Of a DNA stretch of 8,789 nucleotides, positions 1-7,772 are shown in pieces. The translations under genes were made by a program, and so were the position numbers. Source of the stretch: Clostridiales bacterium (lineage in GTDB: Bacteria; Bacillota; Clostridia; Christensenellales; Aristaeellaceae); the NCBI GenBank assembly GCA_004555155.1, contig SFJH01000053.1, positions 1-8,789 of the forward strand, read 5' to 3'. The notes under the pieces are model-generated. The model was not told the origin of the DNA. It did no database searches and worked only from the letters and a program-made list of their open reading frames with translations. Numbering within the stretch: position 1 is the stretch's first letter; the number at the start of each line of letters is the position of its first letter.

Positions 1-1264
1 CGCCGGCGTTGAAGGCGATGTCGTTGAGAATGCGCTCCATCAGTGTGTGCAGGCGGCGCGCACCGATGTTTTCGCTGGTTTCGTTGTCGTTCCATGCGCA
101 CTCGGCGATGACGTCCAGCGCCGAATCGTCGAATTCCAGCGATACGCCGTCCACGCCCAGCAGCAGCTGATACTGGCGGATCAAAGCGTTCTCGGGCTGC
201 GTCAGGATGCGCTTGTAGTCCTCCGCGGTCAGCGGCTTCAGATCCACGCGCACGGGGAAGCGTCCCTGCAGCTCAGGAATCAGGTCGGTGACCTTGGATA
301 CGTGGAACGCGCCCGCGGCGATGAACAGCACATGGTCGGTCTTGACCGGGCCGTACTTGGTGTTTACGGTCGTGCCCTCGACGATGGGCAGAATGTCGCG
401 CTGTACGCCCTCGCGGGAGACGTCCGGGCCGCTGCCGCCGCTGCGACCGGCCACCTTGTCGATTTCGTCCAGGAACACGATGCCGTGCTGCTCCGCGCGC
501 TCGATGGCCTCGCTGTAAACGCGATCCATGTCGATCAGATTCTGCTCTTCCTCAGCCAGCAGGATCTTGCGGGCCTCGCGAATCTCAACCTTGCGCAGCT
601 TGGTTTTCTTGGGCAGGATACCGCCCAGCATGTCGTTCATGTTCATGTCGGTGCCGGGAATTTCGGCTTTGGGTGCGATTTCCTCGACCTCGACCTCCAC
701 GATCTCGTGCTCCAGCTCGCCGCGGCGCAGGCGGGTGCGTACGTCGTCCTGACGCACGGCCAGCTTGCTGCGGTCCTCGGGGCTGAGTTCGGGCTCCTTG
801 GGCTTGTTGCCCAGCAGGATGTCGATGGGATTGACGGGCTTGCGCTTGACGGAATTGGTCAGCAGCTCCACCAGCCGGTCCTCGACGTTTGCCTCGGCGC
901 GGATGCGCACGCGCTCCGCGTGCTGGCCCTTGACCAGCCGGATGGAGGCCTCGACCAGGTCGCGGATGATGGATTCCACGTCGCGGCCCACGTAGCCGAC
1001 CTCAGTGAACTTGGTGGCTTCGACCTTGACGAAGGGCGCGTCCACCAGCTTGGCCAGACGGCGGGCAATTTCGGTCTTGCCGACGCCGGTCGGGCCGATC
1101 ATCAGAATATTTTTCGGAGTGACCTCCTCGCGGATGTCCTCCGGCAGCTGGGCGCGGCGATAGCGGTTGCGCAGCGCCACGGCCACGGCGCGCTTGGCCT
1201 CGTCCTGGCCGATGATATAGCGATCGAGCTCGCGGACGATCTCGCGCGGGGTAAGCTGTGTCAT
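1..1264 (-). CDS. hslU: HslU (ClpY), ATPase subunit of the HslVU protease; C-terminus cut by window edge
   Basis: AAA+ unfoldase that feeds substrates into the HslV peptidase in the cytoplasm. 421 codons are visible without a stop. Seen: Walker A GPTGVGKT at residues 57-64, the pore loop GYVG at 90-93, a long inserted I-domain at about 110-240, Walker B GIVFLDE at 261-267, the arginine-finger region ELQGRF at 331-336, and the sensor-2 motif GARR at 401-404. The family is usually about 450-465 residues, so roughly 40 C-terminal residues, including the tail that docks into HslV, lie beyond the left edge. The ATG at 1264 is preceded by AAAGGAG about 6 nt upstream, overlapping the hslV stop. The gene lies 12 nt after hslV, so the two subunits are co-expressed. 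Known of the family: the I-domain and the double-ring docking. Identity is certain. Confidence 0.97.
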   Translation of the reverse strand, partial: MTQLTPREIVRELDRYIIGQDEAKRAVAVALRNRYRRAQLPEDIREEVTPKNILMIGPTGVGKTEIARRLAKLVDAPFVKVEATKFTEVGYVGRDVESIIRDLVEASIRLVKGQHAERVRIRAEANVEDRLVELLTNSVKRKPVNPIDILLGNKPKEPELSPEDRSKLAVRQDDVRTRLRRGELEHEIVEVEVEEIAPKAEIPGTDMNMNDMLGGILPKKTKLRKVEIREARKILLAEEEQNLIDMDRVYSEAIERAEQHGIVFLDEIDKVAGRSGGSGPDVSREGVQRDILPIVEGTTVNTKYGPVKTDHVLFIAAGAFHVSKVTDLIPELQGRFPVRVDLKPLTAEDYKRILTQPENALIRQYQLLLGVDGVSLEFDDSALDVIAECAWNDNETSENIGARRLHTLMERILNDIAFNAG

Positions 1265-1276
1265 GGGTTACTCCTT

Positions 1277-1831
1277 TCAGACCGTCTCCACGATGATGTT
1301 CGAATTGGTGAATACGCAGATGTCGGAAGCGATGCGCAGCGCCTTTTCGGCGATCTCGGTGGCGGAGAGGTCGGTGTTCTGAATCAGCGCGCGGCCCGCG
1401 GCCAGCGCGAAGTTGCCGCCGCTGCCGATGGCGAGGATGCCCTCGTCCGGCTCAATGACCTCGCCGGTGCCGGAGACCAGCAGGAGGTTTTCCTTGTCCG
1501 CGCACAGCAGCATGGCTTCCAGCTTGGCGGTCTTGCCCGCGCGCCACTCCTGCGCCAGCTCGATGGCGGCGCGGGGGAGGTTGCCGGAGAACTGGGTCAG
1601 CTTGTCCTCGAATTTTTCGGACAGGGCGAAGGCGTCGGAGACGCTGCCGGCGAAGCCGATCACCACGCGGTCGTTGAAAATGCGGCGCACCTTGCGGGCG
1701 GTGCCCTTCATGATGGTCTTCTCGCCCAGCGTGACCTGGCCGTCGCCGGCGATGGCCGTCACGCCGTCGCGCTTCACGGCGCAGATCGTCGTGCCGCGGA
1801 ACGGGCTGCGGATTTCATTGTCATAGCTCAT
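1277..1831 (-). CDS. hslV: HslV (ClpQ), threonine peptidase subunit of HslVU
   Basis: Proteasome-beta-like peptidase that forms dodecamers capped by HslU. It is 184 residues, a normal length. Seen: the segment FRGTTI at residues 11-16, then GDGQVTLG, the lysine-containing MKGTARKVRR, GFAGSVSDAF and the glycine-rich AIGSGGNFALAAGRAL near residue 140. Thr14, after Gly13, is the likely catalytic N-terminal threonine, exposed once a 13-residue propeptide is removed; this is inferred by alignment to TTI-starting HslV proteins. Bacillus ClpQ uses a serine there, whereas this protein has the commoner threonine. The start at 1831 overlaps the trmFO end by 11 nt, with GAGGTG about 10 nt upstream, which suggests translational coupling. 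xerC (codV), which sits just before this gene in Bacillus, is missing. Confidence 0.97.
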   Translation of the reverse strand: MSYDNEIRSPFRGTTICAVKRDGVTAIAGDGQVTLGEKTIMKGTARKVRRIFNDRVVIGFAGSVSDAFALSEKFEDKLTQFSGNLPRAAIELAQEWRAGKTAKLEAMLLCADKENLLLVSGTGEVIEPDEGILAIGSGGNFALAAGRALIQNTDLSATEIAEKALRIASDICVFTNSNIIVETV

Positions 1832-3143
1832 TGGATTTGATCACCTCGGTCAGTACGTCGATCGCGCGCTCGCTGAGCTTTTCGTAGCGATTGCGCTTGC
1901 CCTTCACGCGCGCCTCCAGCGGCTCGAGAATGCCGTAGTTGGCGTTCATCGGCTGGAAGTTGGCGCTGGGGGTGGAGACATGGCGCGCCAGGGCGCCGAG
2001 AATCGTCTTTCCGGTGAAGTCCGGCTCGGGCTTTCCCGTGAGGGAGCAGGCCAGTCCGACCGCAGCCACGAGGCCGGAGGCCGTGGACTCCATGTAGCCC
2101 TCCACGCCGGTCAGCTGTCCGGCGAAGCGCAGCAGGGGATTGCCCTTCAGCGCGTAGTTTGCGCCCAGCATGTCCGGGCCGTTGAGATAGGTATTGCGGT
2201 GCATCACGCCGTAGCGGGCAAATTCGGCGTGCTCCAGCCCGGGGATCATGGAGAACACGCGCTTCTGCTCGCCCCATTTGAGCCTCGTCTGGAAGCCCAC
2301 CAGGTTGTACAGCGTGCCGGCCTCGTTCTCCTGGCGCAGCTGAACGACCGCGTAGGGCTCCTTGCCCGTGCGGGGATCGATGAGTCCTACGGGCTTCAGC
2401 GGGCCGAACGCCAGCGTCTGACGGCCGCGGGAGGCGAGAATTTCGACGGCCAGACAGCCCTCGAATACCAGCTTCTTCTCAAAGTCGTGGAGCTCCGCCA
2501 GCTCCGCACCCACCAGCGCGTCGTAAAAGGCGTTGTACTCCGCCTCGCTCATGGGGCAGTTCAGATAGTCCGAGCCGCCGCGGTCGTAGCGCGACTGGCG
2601 GAAGACCTTGTCCATGTCCAGCGATTCCGCCGTCACGATGGGGGCGGCGGCGTCGAAGAAGTGCAGCGATTTCGCGCCGGGCAGCTTTTCGATGGCGGCG
2701 GTCAGCGCGGGGTCGGTCAGCGGGCCGGTGGCGATGATGGCCGGAGTGTCGGGAATTTCGTCCACGACGGCGTTTTCGACGGTCACCAGCGGGTGATTCC
2801 GCAGCGTCTGCGTGATCCGGTCGGAGAACAGATTGCGGTCGACGGCCAGCGCGCCGCCCGCAGGCACGCGGCTGGCTTCTGCCGCAGAGAGAATCAGCGA
2901 ATCCAGCGCCCGCATCTCCGCCTTCAAAAGACCGGAGGCGTTGGTCATCTGCTCGGCCTTCAGCGAATTGGAGCAGACCAGCTCGGCGAAGCCCTCCATC
3001 TTGTGGGCCGGGCTGAACTTCACCGGCTTCATTTCGATCAGCCGGACGGGGATGCCCCGGCGGACGAGCTGCCATGCGGCCTCGCAGCCGGCCAGTCCCG
3101 CGCCGACGACGGTGACGGTGGGATAATTAGCGCTCTGCGTCAT
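1821..3143 (-). CDS. trmFO: TrmFO, folate-dependent tRNA (m5U54) methyltransferase
   Basis: FAD- and methylenetetrahydrofolate-dependent enzyme that makes 5-methyluridine at position 54 of the tRNA T-loop. This route is typical of Bacillota and differs from the SAM-dependent TrmA route. Seen: the FAD-binding Rossmann motif VVGAGLAGCEAAWQ at residues 12-25, and cysteines 57 (in ELVCSNSLKAE) and 230 (in FEGCLAVEI), which match the two cysteines known to matter in the Bacillus enzyme. There is also a conserved C-terminal MNANYGI. The frame is open up to 3194, but the ATG at 3143 is chosen: it has GGAGG five bases upstream, gives the usual protein start and the usual length (440 residues). This start lies inside the topA 3' end (17-nt overlap). 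Confidence 0.96.
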   Translation of the reverse strand: MTQSANYPTVTVVGAGLAGCEAAWQLVRRGIPVRLIEMKPVKFSPAHKMEGFAELVCSNSLKAEQMTNASGLLKAEMRALDSLILSAAEASRVPAGGALAVDRNLFSDRITQTLRNHPLVTVENAVVDEIPDTPAIIATGPLTDPALTAAIEKLPGAKSLHFFDAAAPIVTAESLDMDKVFRQSRYDRGGSDYLNCPMSEAEYNAFYDALVGAELAELHDFEKKLVFEGCLAVEILASRGRQTLAFGPLKPVGLIDPRTGKEPYAVVQLRQENEAGTLYNLVGFQTRLKWGEQKRVFSMIPGLEHAEFARYGVMHRNTYLNGPDMLGANYALKGNPLLRFAGQLTGVEGYMESTASGLVAAVGLACSLTGKPEPDFTGKTILGALARHVSTPSANFQPMNANYGILEPLEARVKGKRNRYEKLSERAIDVLTEVIKSNEL

Positions 3144-5238
3144 CCGAACCTCCGTTCTCGATCTGCACGCGGTGGCGGCAGGTTTCGTTGACACAAACGT
3201 GGAACAGCGTGTCCTTCGCGCCGCGCTTGAGCACCATGCGCCCGCCGCAGACGGGGCACGTCTCCTTCACGGGGAGATCCCAGGATACGAAATCGCACTC
3301 GGGATAGCGCTCGCAGCCGTAAAACTTGCGGCCCTTGCGGCTCACGCGCTCCAGCAGCTCCGCGCCGCACTGGGGGCAGGGCACGTTGATGTTCTTGGGC
3401 AGCGCCATGGTGTGGCGGCAGTTGGGGAAGTTGGGGCAGGCCAGGAATTTGCCGTAGCGGCTCATCTTGTAGACCATCATGGCGCCGCACTTCTCGCAGG
3501 GAATGTCGGAAACCTGATCCTCGATGGATACCTTTTCGATGTTCTGTTCGGCCTTCTCCAGCGTCTCCTCGAAGGGGCCGTAGAACTCGGCGATGATTCT
3601 GTGCCATTCCAGCTCGCCGGCCTCGACCTCGTCCAGCGCCTCCTCCATGTTGGCGGTGAAGGTGATGTCGACGATGTTCGGGAAGTGCTTGCACATCATG
3701 TCGTTGACGATCTTGCCCAGCTCCGTGGGAATCAGGCGCTTGTTCTCCCGGGCCACATAGCCGCGGTTGATGATCGTCGAGATGGTGGGGGAGTAGGTGG
3801 AGGGGCGGCCGATGCCCTTTTCCTCCAGCGTGCGCACCAGACTGGCCTCGGTGTAGCGCGGCGGCGGCTGGGTGAAGTGCTGTTCGGGATCGATGGCCTC
3901 CATCGTCGCCTGCATGCCCTCGGTGAGGTCGGGCAGGCTCTTGGCGCTGGCCTCCTCCGGGCTGTCGTCGGTACTCTCCTCGTAGACGGTGGTGAAGCCT
4001 GCGAAGCGCAGCTTCTGGCCGTTGAAGTGGAACCGCGCGCCGGTGGACGAATCCACGTCCACGCCCAGCGTATCGTAGACCGCGGGGGTCATCTGGCTGG
4101 ACACAAAGCGGTCGTAGATGAGCTTGTACAGGCGGTATTGATCCCTGGACAGGGAGGCCTTGATGTTCTCGGGACGGCGGTAGATGTCCGTGGGGCGAAT
4201 GGCCTCATGGGCGTCCTGAGCGCTCTTGCGGGTCTTGTAGACGTTGGGCTTTTCGGGCAGAAAGGCCTCGCCGTAGCCGTCCAGAATCAGCGCGCGCACG
4301 GCCTCCAGCGCCTCGTCGGCCGTGCGGGTGGAGTCGGTTCGGATGTAGGTGACCAGACCCTGAGAGCCCTCGCCGGCGATTTCCACGCCTTCGTAGAGCT
4401 GCTGGGCGATCTGCATGGTCTTCTGGGTGGTGAAGCCCAGCTTGCGGGACGCCTCCTGCTGCAGGTTGGAGGTGGTGAACGGCGCGGTGGGGTATTTGCG
4501 GCGCTCGGAGCGCTTGATGGCCGATACGGCGAACTGGGCGCCCTCACAGCGGGCGATCACCGCGTCGGCGTCGGCCTTGTTGCTGAGCTCGGCTTTTTCG
4601 CCGTCCAGACCGGTGAAGCGCGCAGAGATGGTCGCGTGGCCGATCCTGAACTTCGCGTCGATGGACCAGTATTCCTCGGGAACGAAGATTTCGATCTCGT
4701 TCTCCCGGTCGCAGATCATCTTTGCGGCGACGGACTGCACGCGGCCGGCGCTCAGTCCCTTTTTGATCTTCTGCCAGAGCAGAGGGCTGATCTTGTAGCC
4801 GATCAGGCGGTCGAGCACGCGGCGCGCCTGCTGGGCGTTGACCAGATCCATATTGATGGTGCGCGGGGCCTTGACGGCAGCCTTGACGGCCTTCGCGGTG
4901 ACCTCGTGGAACTCGATGCGGCAGGCGGTGTTTTCGTCGATGCCCAGCACGTTGGCCAGGTGCCAGGAGATGGCTTCACCCTCGCGGTCCGGGTCTGTCG
5001 CGAGGTAGATCTTGCTGGCGCTGCGGGCCTCCTTGCGGATCTTGTTCAGAATCTCTCCGCGGCCGCGGATGGTAATATACTTCGGCTCGAAGCCGTTTTC
5101 AACATCTACGCCGAGCTGGGACTTGGGCATGTCGCGGACGTGTCCCTGAGAGGCTTCTACTTTATAGCCCCTGCCGAGAAACTTTCCGATCGTCTTTGCC
5201 TTTGCCGGTGATTCGACGATGACGAGCTTGTTTGCCAT
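3127..5238 (-). CDS. topA: DNA topoisomerase I (type IA)
   Basis: Relaxes negative supercoils by passing a strand through a transient break, with a 5'-phosphotyrosine link. It is 703 residues, typical for Bacillota. Seen: the TOPRIM domain with the catalytic Glu in VIVESPAKAKTI (Glu9) and the acidic triad TDPDREGE at 81-88. The active-site tyrosine is Tyr298 in the conserved YIRTDSTR, and the gate-domain motif GIGRPSTYSPTI follows. Three C-terminal four-cysteine zinc ribbons lie at about 579-618, 619-658 and 659-690, each with the CxxC...C(x4-6)C pattern. GGAGG lies five bases before the ATG. It follows dprA by 28 nt and overlaps trmFO, so it is internal to the operon. A 679-codon open frame on the opposite strand is a composition shadow. 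Confidence 0.98.
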   Translation of the reverse strand: MANKLVIVESPAKAKTIGKFLGRGYKVEASQGHVRDMPKSQLGVDVENGFEPKYITIRGRGEILNKIRKEARSASKIYLATDPDREGEAISWHLANVLGIDENTACRIEFHEVTAKAVKAAVKAPRTINMDLVNAQQARRVLDRLIGYKISPLLWQKIKKGLSAGRVQSVAAKMICDRENEIEIFVPEEYWSIDAKFRIGHATISARFTGLDGEKAELSNKADADAVIARCEGAQFAVSAIKRSERRKYPTAPFTTSNLQQEASRKLGFTTQKTMQIAQQLYEGVEIAGEGSQGLVTYIRTDSTRTADEALEAVRALILDGYGEAFLPEKPNVYKTRKSAQDAHEAIRPTDIYRRPENIKASLSRDQYRLYKLIYDRFVSSQMTPAVYDTLGVDVDSSTGARFHFNGQKLRFAGFTTVYEESTDDSPEEASAKSLPDLTEGMQATMEAIDPEQHFTQPPPRYTEASLVRTLEEKGIGRPSTYSPTISTIINRGYVARENKRLIPTELGKIVNDMMCKHFPNIVDITFTANMEEALDEVEAGELEWHRIIAEFYGPFEETLEKAEQNIEKVSIEDQVSDIPCEKCGAMMVYKMSRYGKFLACPNFPNCRHTMALPKNINVPCPQCGAELLERVSRKGRKFYGCERYPECDFVSWDLPVKETCPVCGGRMVLKRGAKDTLFHVCVNETCRHRVQIENGGSDDAER
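3144..3153 (-). promoter_or_regulatory. Ribosome-binding site of trmFO inside topA
   Basis: GGAGG (minus strand, 3153-3149) lies five bases before the ATG at 3143 and is embedded in the last codons of topA. It decides the trmFO start in favour of 3143 over the longer open frame and points to coupled translation of the two genes. Confidence 0.8.
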
Positions 5239-5266
5239 GAATACCTCCGGTTGTGTTCAAGTTGCT

Positions 5267-6382
5267 TCATATTGAGGATCCGGGCGGATCGAGATAGGCC
5301 CGATACATGCCACCCGGCACTTTTACTATTATTCCGCGAAGTTCCAACATTGTCAAGTGGGAATTTAGCTTTGATGGCGGAATTTGGGTCAGATTCGCGA
5401 TTTCCTCGAAGGAAAGTTCCTGCTCCGTGAGGGGAAGGACGATGGATTTTTCCACATCGTCCAGCTCCGGCGGTTTCGGCGCTGTGCTCAGCTGCTTCGG
5501 CTTTTCCGCCCAGCGGTAGTGGTCGAGGATCTCCCAGGCGGAGATCGTCGGGTGCGCGCCGTCCACGATCAGCTGGTTGGGCGCGGCGCTCAGCGGGGAA
5601 TAGATGGAGCCGGGCACTGCGAATACGTCGCGGTTCTGTTCGGTGGCGAAGTTGACGGTGATCATCGCGCCGGAGCCTTTCGCGCCCTCCACCAGCAGCG
5701 TGCCCTGGGTCAGGCCGCTGATGATGCGGTTGCGCGCGGGAAAGTGTCCCGCGAGGGGCTGCGTGCCGGGCACATATTCGCTGATCAGAGCGCCGCCGCT
5801 GTCGAGGATGCGCCGGGCCAGCTCATCGTTCTCCGGCGGATAGATCACGTCCACGCCGCAGCCGAACACCGCGATGGTGCGGCCATGGGCGCTCAGCGTG
5901 CCCTCGTGGGCGCAGGTGTCCACGCCCCGGGCCATGCCGGAAACCACGATCACGTCTTCGCGTGCCAGCTGCGCGGCGATTTCCCGGGCAGCGCGCTGTC
6001 CGTCCCGCGTGCACCGGCGGGAGCCGACGATGGAGAACATCCGCTCCGCGTCCAGAGGGCAGTTGCCGCGGACGTACAGCGTGGCCGGAGGATCGTAGAT
6101 CTCGGACAGGAGTTTCGGATAGTCATCGGAGACGCGGGTGATCGCACGGCATTCCGCGCGCTCCAGCGCGGCGAATACGCCGTAGAAATAGCGCTCGTCC
6201 CGGGCGGCGCGCAGGTTCGCCAGCGCCTTCGCGCCCAGGAATTTGAGCTCTGGTGCGCGGATGTTGTTCCAGACCTCCCGGGGATCCTCGAAGATGCTCA
6301 GCAGCTGGTAGAACCGCTTCACGCCGACGCCCTCCACGCTGGAAAGCCAGATCCAGTATTGCTCCATCTCGGTATATTCCAT
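5267..6382 (-). CDS. dprA: DprA (Smf), single-strand DNA-binding RecA loader for natural transformation
   Basis: Binds incoming single-stranded DNA in the cytoplasm and loads RecA during transformation. Seen in the 371-residue form: an N-terminal helix-hairpin-helix-like region (LSSVEGVGVKRFYQLL, 13-28), then the Rossmann-like DprA core at about 90-290. The core contains FSIVGSRR (116-123), VVSGMARGVDTCAH (146-159), GCGVDVIYPPEN (174-185), FPARNRIISGL (214-224) and EGAKGSGAMIT (232-242). A C-terminal winged-helix domain lies at about 315-362 (EQELSFEEIANLTQIP). The frame is open up to 6439. The ATG at 6382 is preferred for its GGGGG six bases upstream and because the protein then starts close to the usual position; Met6 (ATG 6367) is an alternative. 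Its neighbour in the usual Bacillota order is comM, as here apart from one inserted small gene. Confidence 0.95.
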   Translation of the reverse strand: MEYTEMEQYWIWLSSVEGVGVKRFYQLLSIFEDPREVWNNIRAPELKFLGAKALANLRAARDERYFYGVFAALERAECRAITRVSDDYPKLLSEIYDPPATLYVRGNCPLDAERMFSIVGSRRCTRDGQRAAREIAAQLAREDVIVVSGMARGVDTCAHEGTLSAHGRTIAVFGCGVDVIYPPENDELARRILDSGGALISEYVPGTQPLAGHFPARNRIISGLTQGTLLVEGAKGSGAMITVNFATEQNRDVFAVPGSIYSPLSAAPNQLIVDGAHPTISAWEILDHYRWAEKPKQLSTAPKPPELDDVEKSIVLPLTEQELSFEEIANLTQIPPSKLNSHLTMLELRGIIVKVPGGMYRAYLDPPGSSI

Positions 6383-6430
6383 ACGTACCCCCGTCAAGCA
6401 TCTTCGAAAAAGCAGAATTCTGTGAAGAAC

Positions 6431-6455
6431 CCCGGTCATTTGCGCAATGCCCGGG
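6431..6455 (-). other. Hairpin between the small secreted-protein gene and dprA
   Basis: CCCGG/CCGGG (6431-6435 with 6451-6455) and an inner CATT/AATG (6437-6440 with 6446-6449) form a 9-bp interrupted stem with a 5-nt loop. On the minus strand only a weak T-containing stretch follows, so it is at best an attenuator or a processing/stability stem, not a clear terminator. It occupies the 83-nt gap before dprA. Confidence 0.35.
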
Positions 6456-6465
6456 AGAATGGACG

Positions 6466-6957
6466 TTACAGATGGTCGAAACGGAGATCGGCAATGAGGC
6501 CGGTCTCGCCGCTCTGAGTCAGACGACCGGTGAGTGTGAGAGATTCCGCCGCCCCGGACGCAGGGAATAGCAGCAGATCGATCGTGTAGGTGAAACGACC
6601 CTCGCCAGCGCTCTCAGGATTTCGCTGTTCAAGCACGACCGATCCGACCATGGCGGTGCATCCTTCCTCCATCCAGCGGAAGGGGAAGCGGCTTGTGCGA
6701 AGAAGGTCGAGCACTTCCGGCGCGCAGTGCGGGCCGAGTCGGCCGACCAGCCAGGCGGCGTACAGCATATCGCGTGATTCGGAATCGACAGAATCGGAGA
6801 AAGCCAGGTCGCAGGCGTTGATGGTATATAACTCGTGCAGAAAGTCCTTCACGGTTTCCATGTCGACCGCGCTTTTCGCTTCGTCGAGATCAGCGCAGGC
6901 GGGCGCGGTCACGATGCAAAGCAGCAGAACGGCGAGCAACAGAGCGGCGCGTTTCAT
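6466..6957 (-). CDS. Small secreted protein of unknown function
   Basis: 163 residues with a clear signal peptide: Lys-Arg at 2-3, a hydrophobic stretch at 4-18, and a signal peptidase I site after Ala22 (ACA|DL). The cysteine at 21 is not in a canonical lipobox, so a lipoprotein is less likely. The mature part of about 141 residues is acidic. It begins with a helix-like segment (LDEAKSAVDMETVKDFLHELY), has three cysteines (in NACDLAF, GPHCAPE and EEGCTAM), and ends with alternating residues typical of beta strands (YTIDLLLFP, LTLTGRL). I do not recognise a family; the layout of helices then strands could suit an NTF2-like fold, but this is only a guess. The start is firm: GAGGAGG lies 7 nt before the ATG and a good promoter sits upstream. 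It sits between comM and dprA, where most relatives have nothing. Confidence 0.85.
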   Translation of the reverse strand: MKRAALLLAVLLLCIVTAPACADLDEAKSAVDMETVKDFLHELYTINACDLAFSDSVDSESRDMLYAAWLVGRLGPHCAPEVLDLLRTSRFPFRWMEEGCTAMVGSVVLEQRNPESAGEGRFTYTIDLLLFPASGAAESLTLTGRLTQSGETGLIADLRFDHL

Positions 6958-6972
6958 GGGAATGCCTCCTCG

Positions 6973-6990
6973 ACTGTATTTGTATACAGT
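6973..6990. promoter_or_regulatory. Perfect 7-bp inverted repeat, SOS-box-like operator
   Basis: ACTGTAT (6973-6979) and ATACAGT (6984-6990) flank a 4-nt centre. The site covers the end of the -10 element and the predicted transcription start of the secreted-protein gene, where a repressor would block transcription. It contains CTGT-N8-ACAG, the pattern of the proteobacterial LexA box. Bacillota LexA usually uses GAAC-N4-GTTC, so a GntR-type or other dimeric repressor is also possible. Confidence 0.55.
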
Positions 6991-7017
6991 ATATCAGGCG
7001 CGGATGCGATATGTCAA
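6988..7017 (-). promoter_or_regulatory. SigA-type promoter of the secreted-protein gene (possibly of the whole dprA-hslU operon)
   Basis: On the minus strand the -35 TTGACA (7017-7012) is a perfect match, an 18-nt spacer follows, and the -10 is TATACT (6993-6988). Predicted transcription starts near 6981, giving a short leader with GAGGAGG. No strong terminator separates this gene from dprA, so read-through into the operon is plausible. Confidence 0.75.
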
Positions 7018-7027
7018 CCGCGGGCGG

Positions 7028-7669
7028 CTATCCCCAGTATTTCCGATCCAGCGTGCGGTACTGCACGGCTTCGGAGATGTGTTCGGCGGCGATCTCGTCC
7101 GCGCCCTCCAGGTCGGCGATGGTGCGGGCCACCTTCAGGATGCGGGTGTAGGCGCGGTTGGAGAGGTTCAGACGCTCGCTGGACAACAGCAGCAGCTCCC
7201 GCGCCTCCGGCGTCATCGCGCAGGACTTCGCCAGCGTGCGCGCGTCCAGCTGGGCGTTGCAGCGAATACTGCCGCGCTCGGCATCGTAACGCTTCCGCTG
7301 GACCTCACGGGCGGCGGAAACCCGCGCGCGAATGGATGCGGAGCACTCCGATTCCGCCGCGTCGGACAGCCGTTCTGCGGGGATGGATTCCACCTCGACG
7401 TGCATGTCGATGCGATCCAACAGCGGGCCGGAAATGCGGTTCAGATACCGTCGAATCTCCGCGGGCGTGCAGCGGCACTGCTGCGTGCGGCTGCCCAGAT
7501 GTCCGCAGGGACAGGGGTTCATGGAGCAGATCAGCACGAATCGCGCCGGATAGGTGGCCTGGGCGCTGACGCGGGTGATGGTCACGAAGCCGTCCTCCAG
7601 CGGCTGGCGCAGCGCTTCCAGCACGTCGCGGCGGTATTCCGGCAGCTCGTCCAGGAACAGCACGCCCCC
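7028..7669 (-). pseudogene. comM: C-terminal remnant of ComM/YifB Mg-chelatase-like AAA+ ATPase
   Basis: About 213 codons of a protein normally near 500. What remains starts exactly at Walker B (GGVLFLDELPE). It continues through the sensor region, the cysteine-rich CSMNPCPCGHLG...CRC segment, the arginine-finger-like GPLLDRIDMHVEV and the conserved end RTLDRKYWG. The N-terminal domain and Walker A are absent. An in-frame TAG (7672-7670) stands right before the two glycines, and DNA composition changes at the same point. ComM is a hexameric helicase that promotes branch migration during natural transformation; this fragment cannot bind ATP. A start at the GTG 7663 is possible in principle, but no well-placed ribosome-binding site is visible. 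It is either a true truncation by insertion or recombination, or an assembly join. Confidence 0.9.
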
Positions 7670-7729
7670 CTAACTTGAACGACAATACAATGCAGGGGAA
7701 AATATTCAGTTGTCAATGGAGCAATACTG

Positions 7730-7772
7730 CGGGGGTATTTTACCCCACTATCGATACATCAAACGGGGGTAT
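7730..7772. repeat. Direct repeat CGGGGGTAT, two copies 34 bp apart, each in its own hairpin
   Basis: CGGGGGTAT occurs at 7730-7738 and 7764-7772. The first copy forms the stem GGGGTA/TACCCC (7732-7737 with 7741-7746, 3-nt loop). The second lies in the loop of another hairpin. G-runs of five in otherwise AT-rich DNA are striking and suggest protein-binding or recombination sites. Confidence 0.6.

Noticed and set aside
47..1840. 597-codon open frame on the plus strand opposite hslU and hslV
   Set aside because: It spans two real genes in antisense, lacks a ribosome-binding site and family motifs, and is low-complexity in Ala/Gly/Leu/Asp/Val. Long antisense frames are expected in GC-rich coding DNA.
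1980..3191. 403-codon open frame on the plus strand opposite trmFO
   Set aside because: Composition shadow of a firmly identified gene.
3172..5211. 679-codon open frame on the plus strand opposite topA
   Set aside because: Mirror of topA codon usage; the protein is a Gly/Ala/Leu/Val/Asp-rich shadow without recognisable domains.
5384..6517. 377-codon open frame on the plus strand opposite dprA
   Set aside because: Antisense shadow with biased composition and no ribosome-binding site; dprA motifs are unambiguous on the other strand.
6590..7678. 362-codon plus-strand frame over the secreted-protein gene and comM remnant
   Set aside because: Antisense to two supported reading frames and crosses a promoter with no matching signals of its own.
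7732..7772. CsoR-type copper operator suggested by ATACCCC/GGGGTAT words
   Set aside because: CsoR sites have TACCC facing GGGTA across a short centre; here the close pair has the opposite polarity and the facing pair is too far apart. No csoR or copper gene is present.
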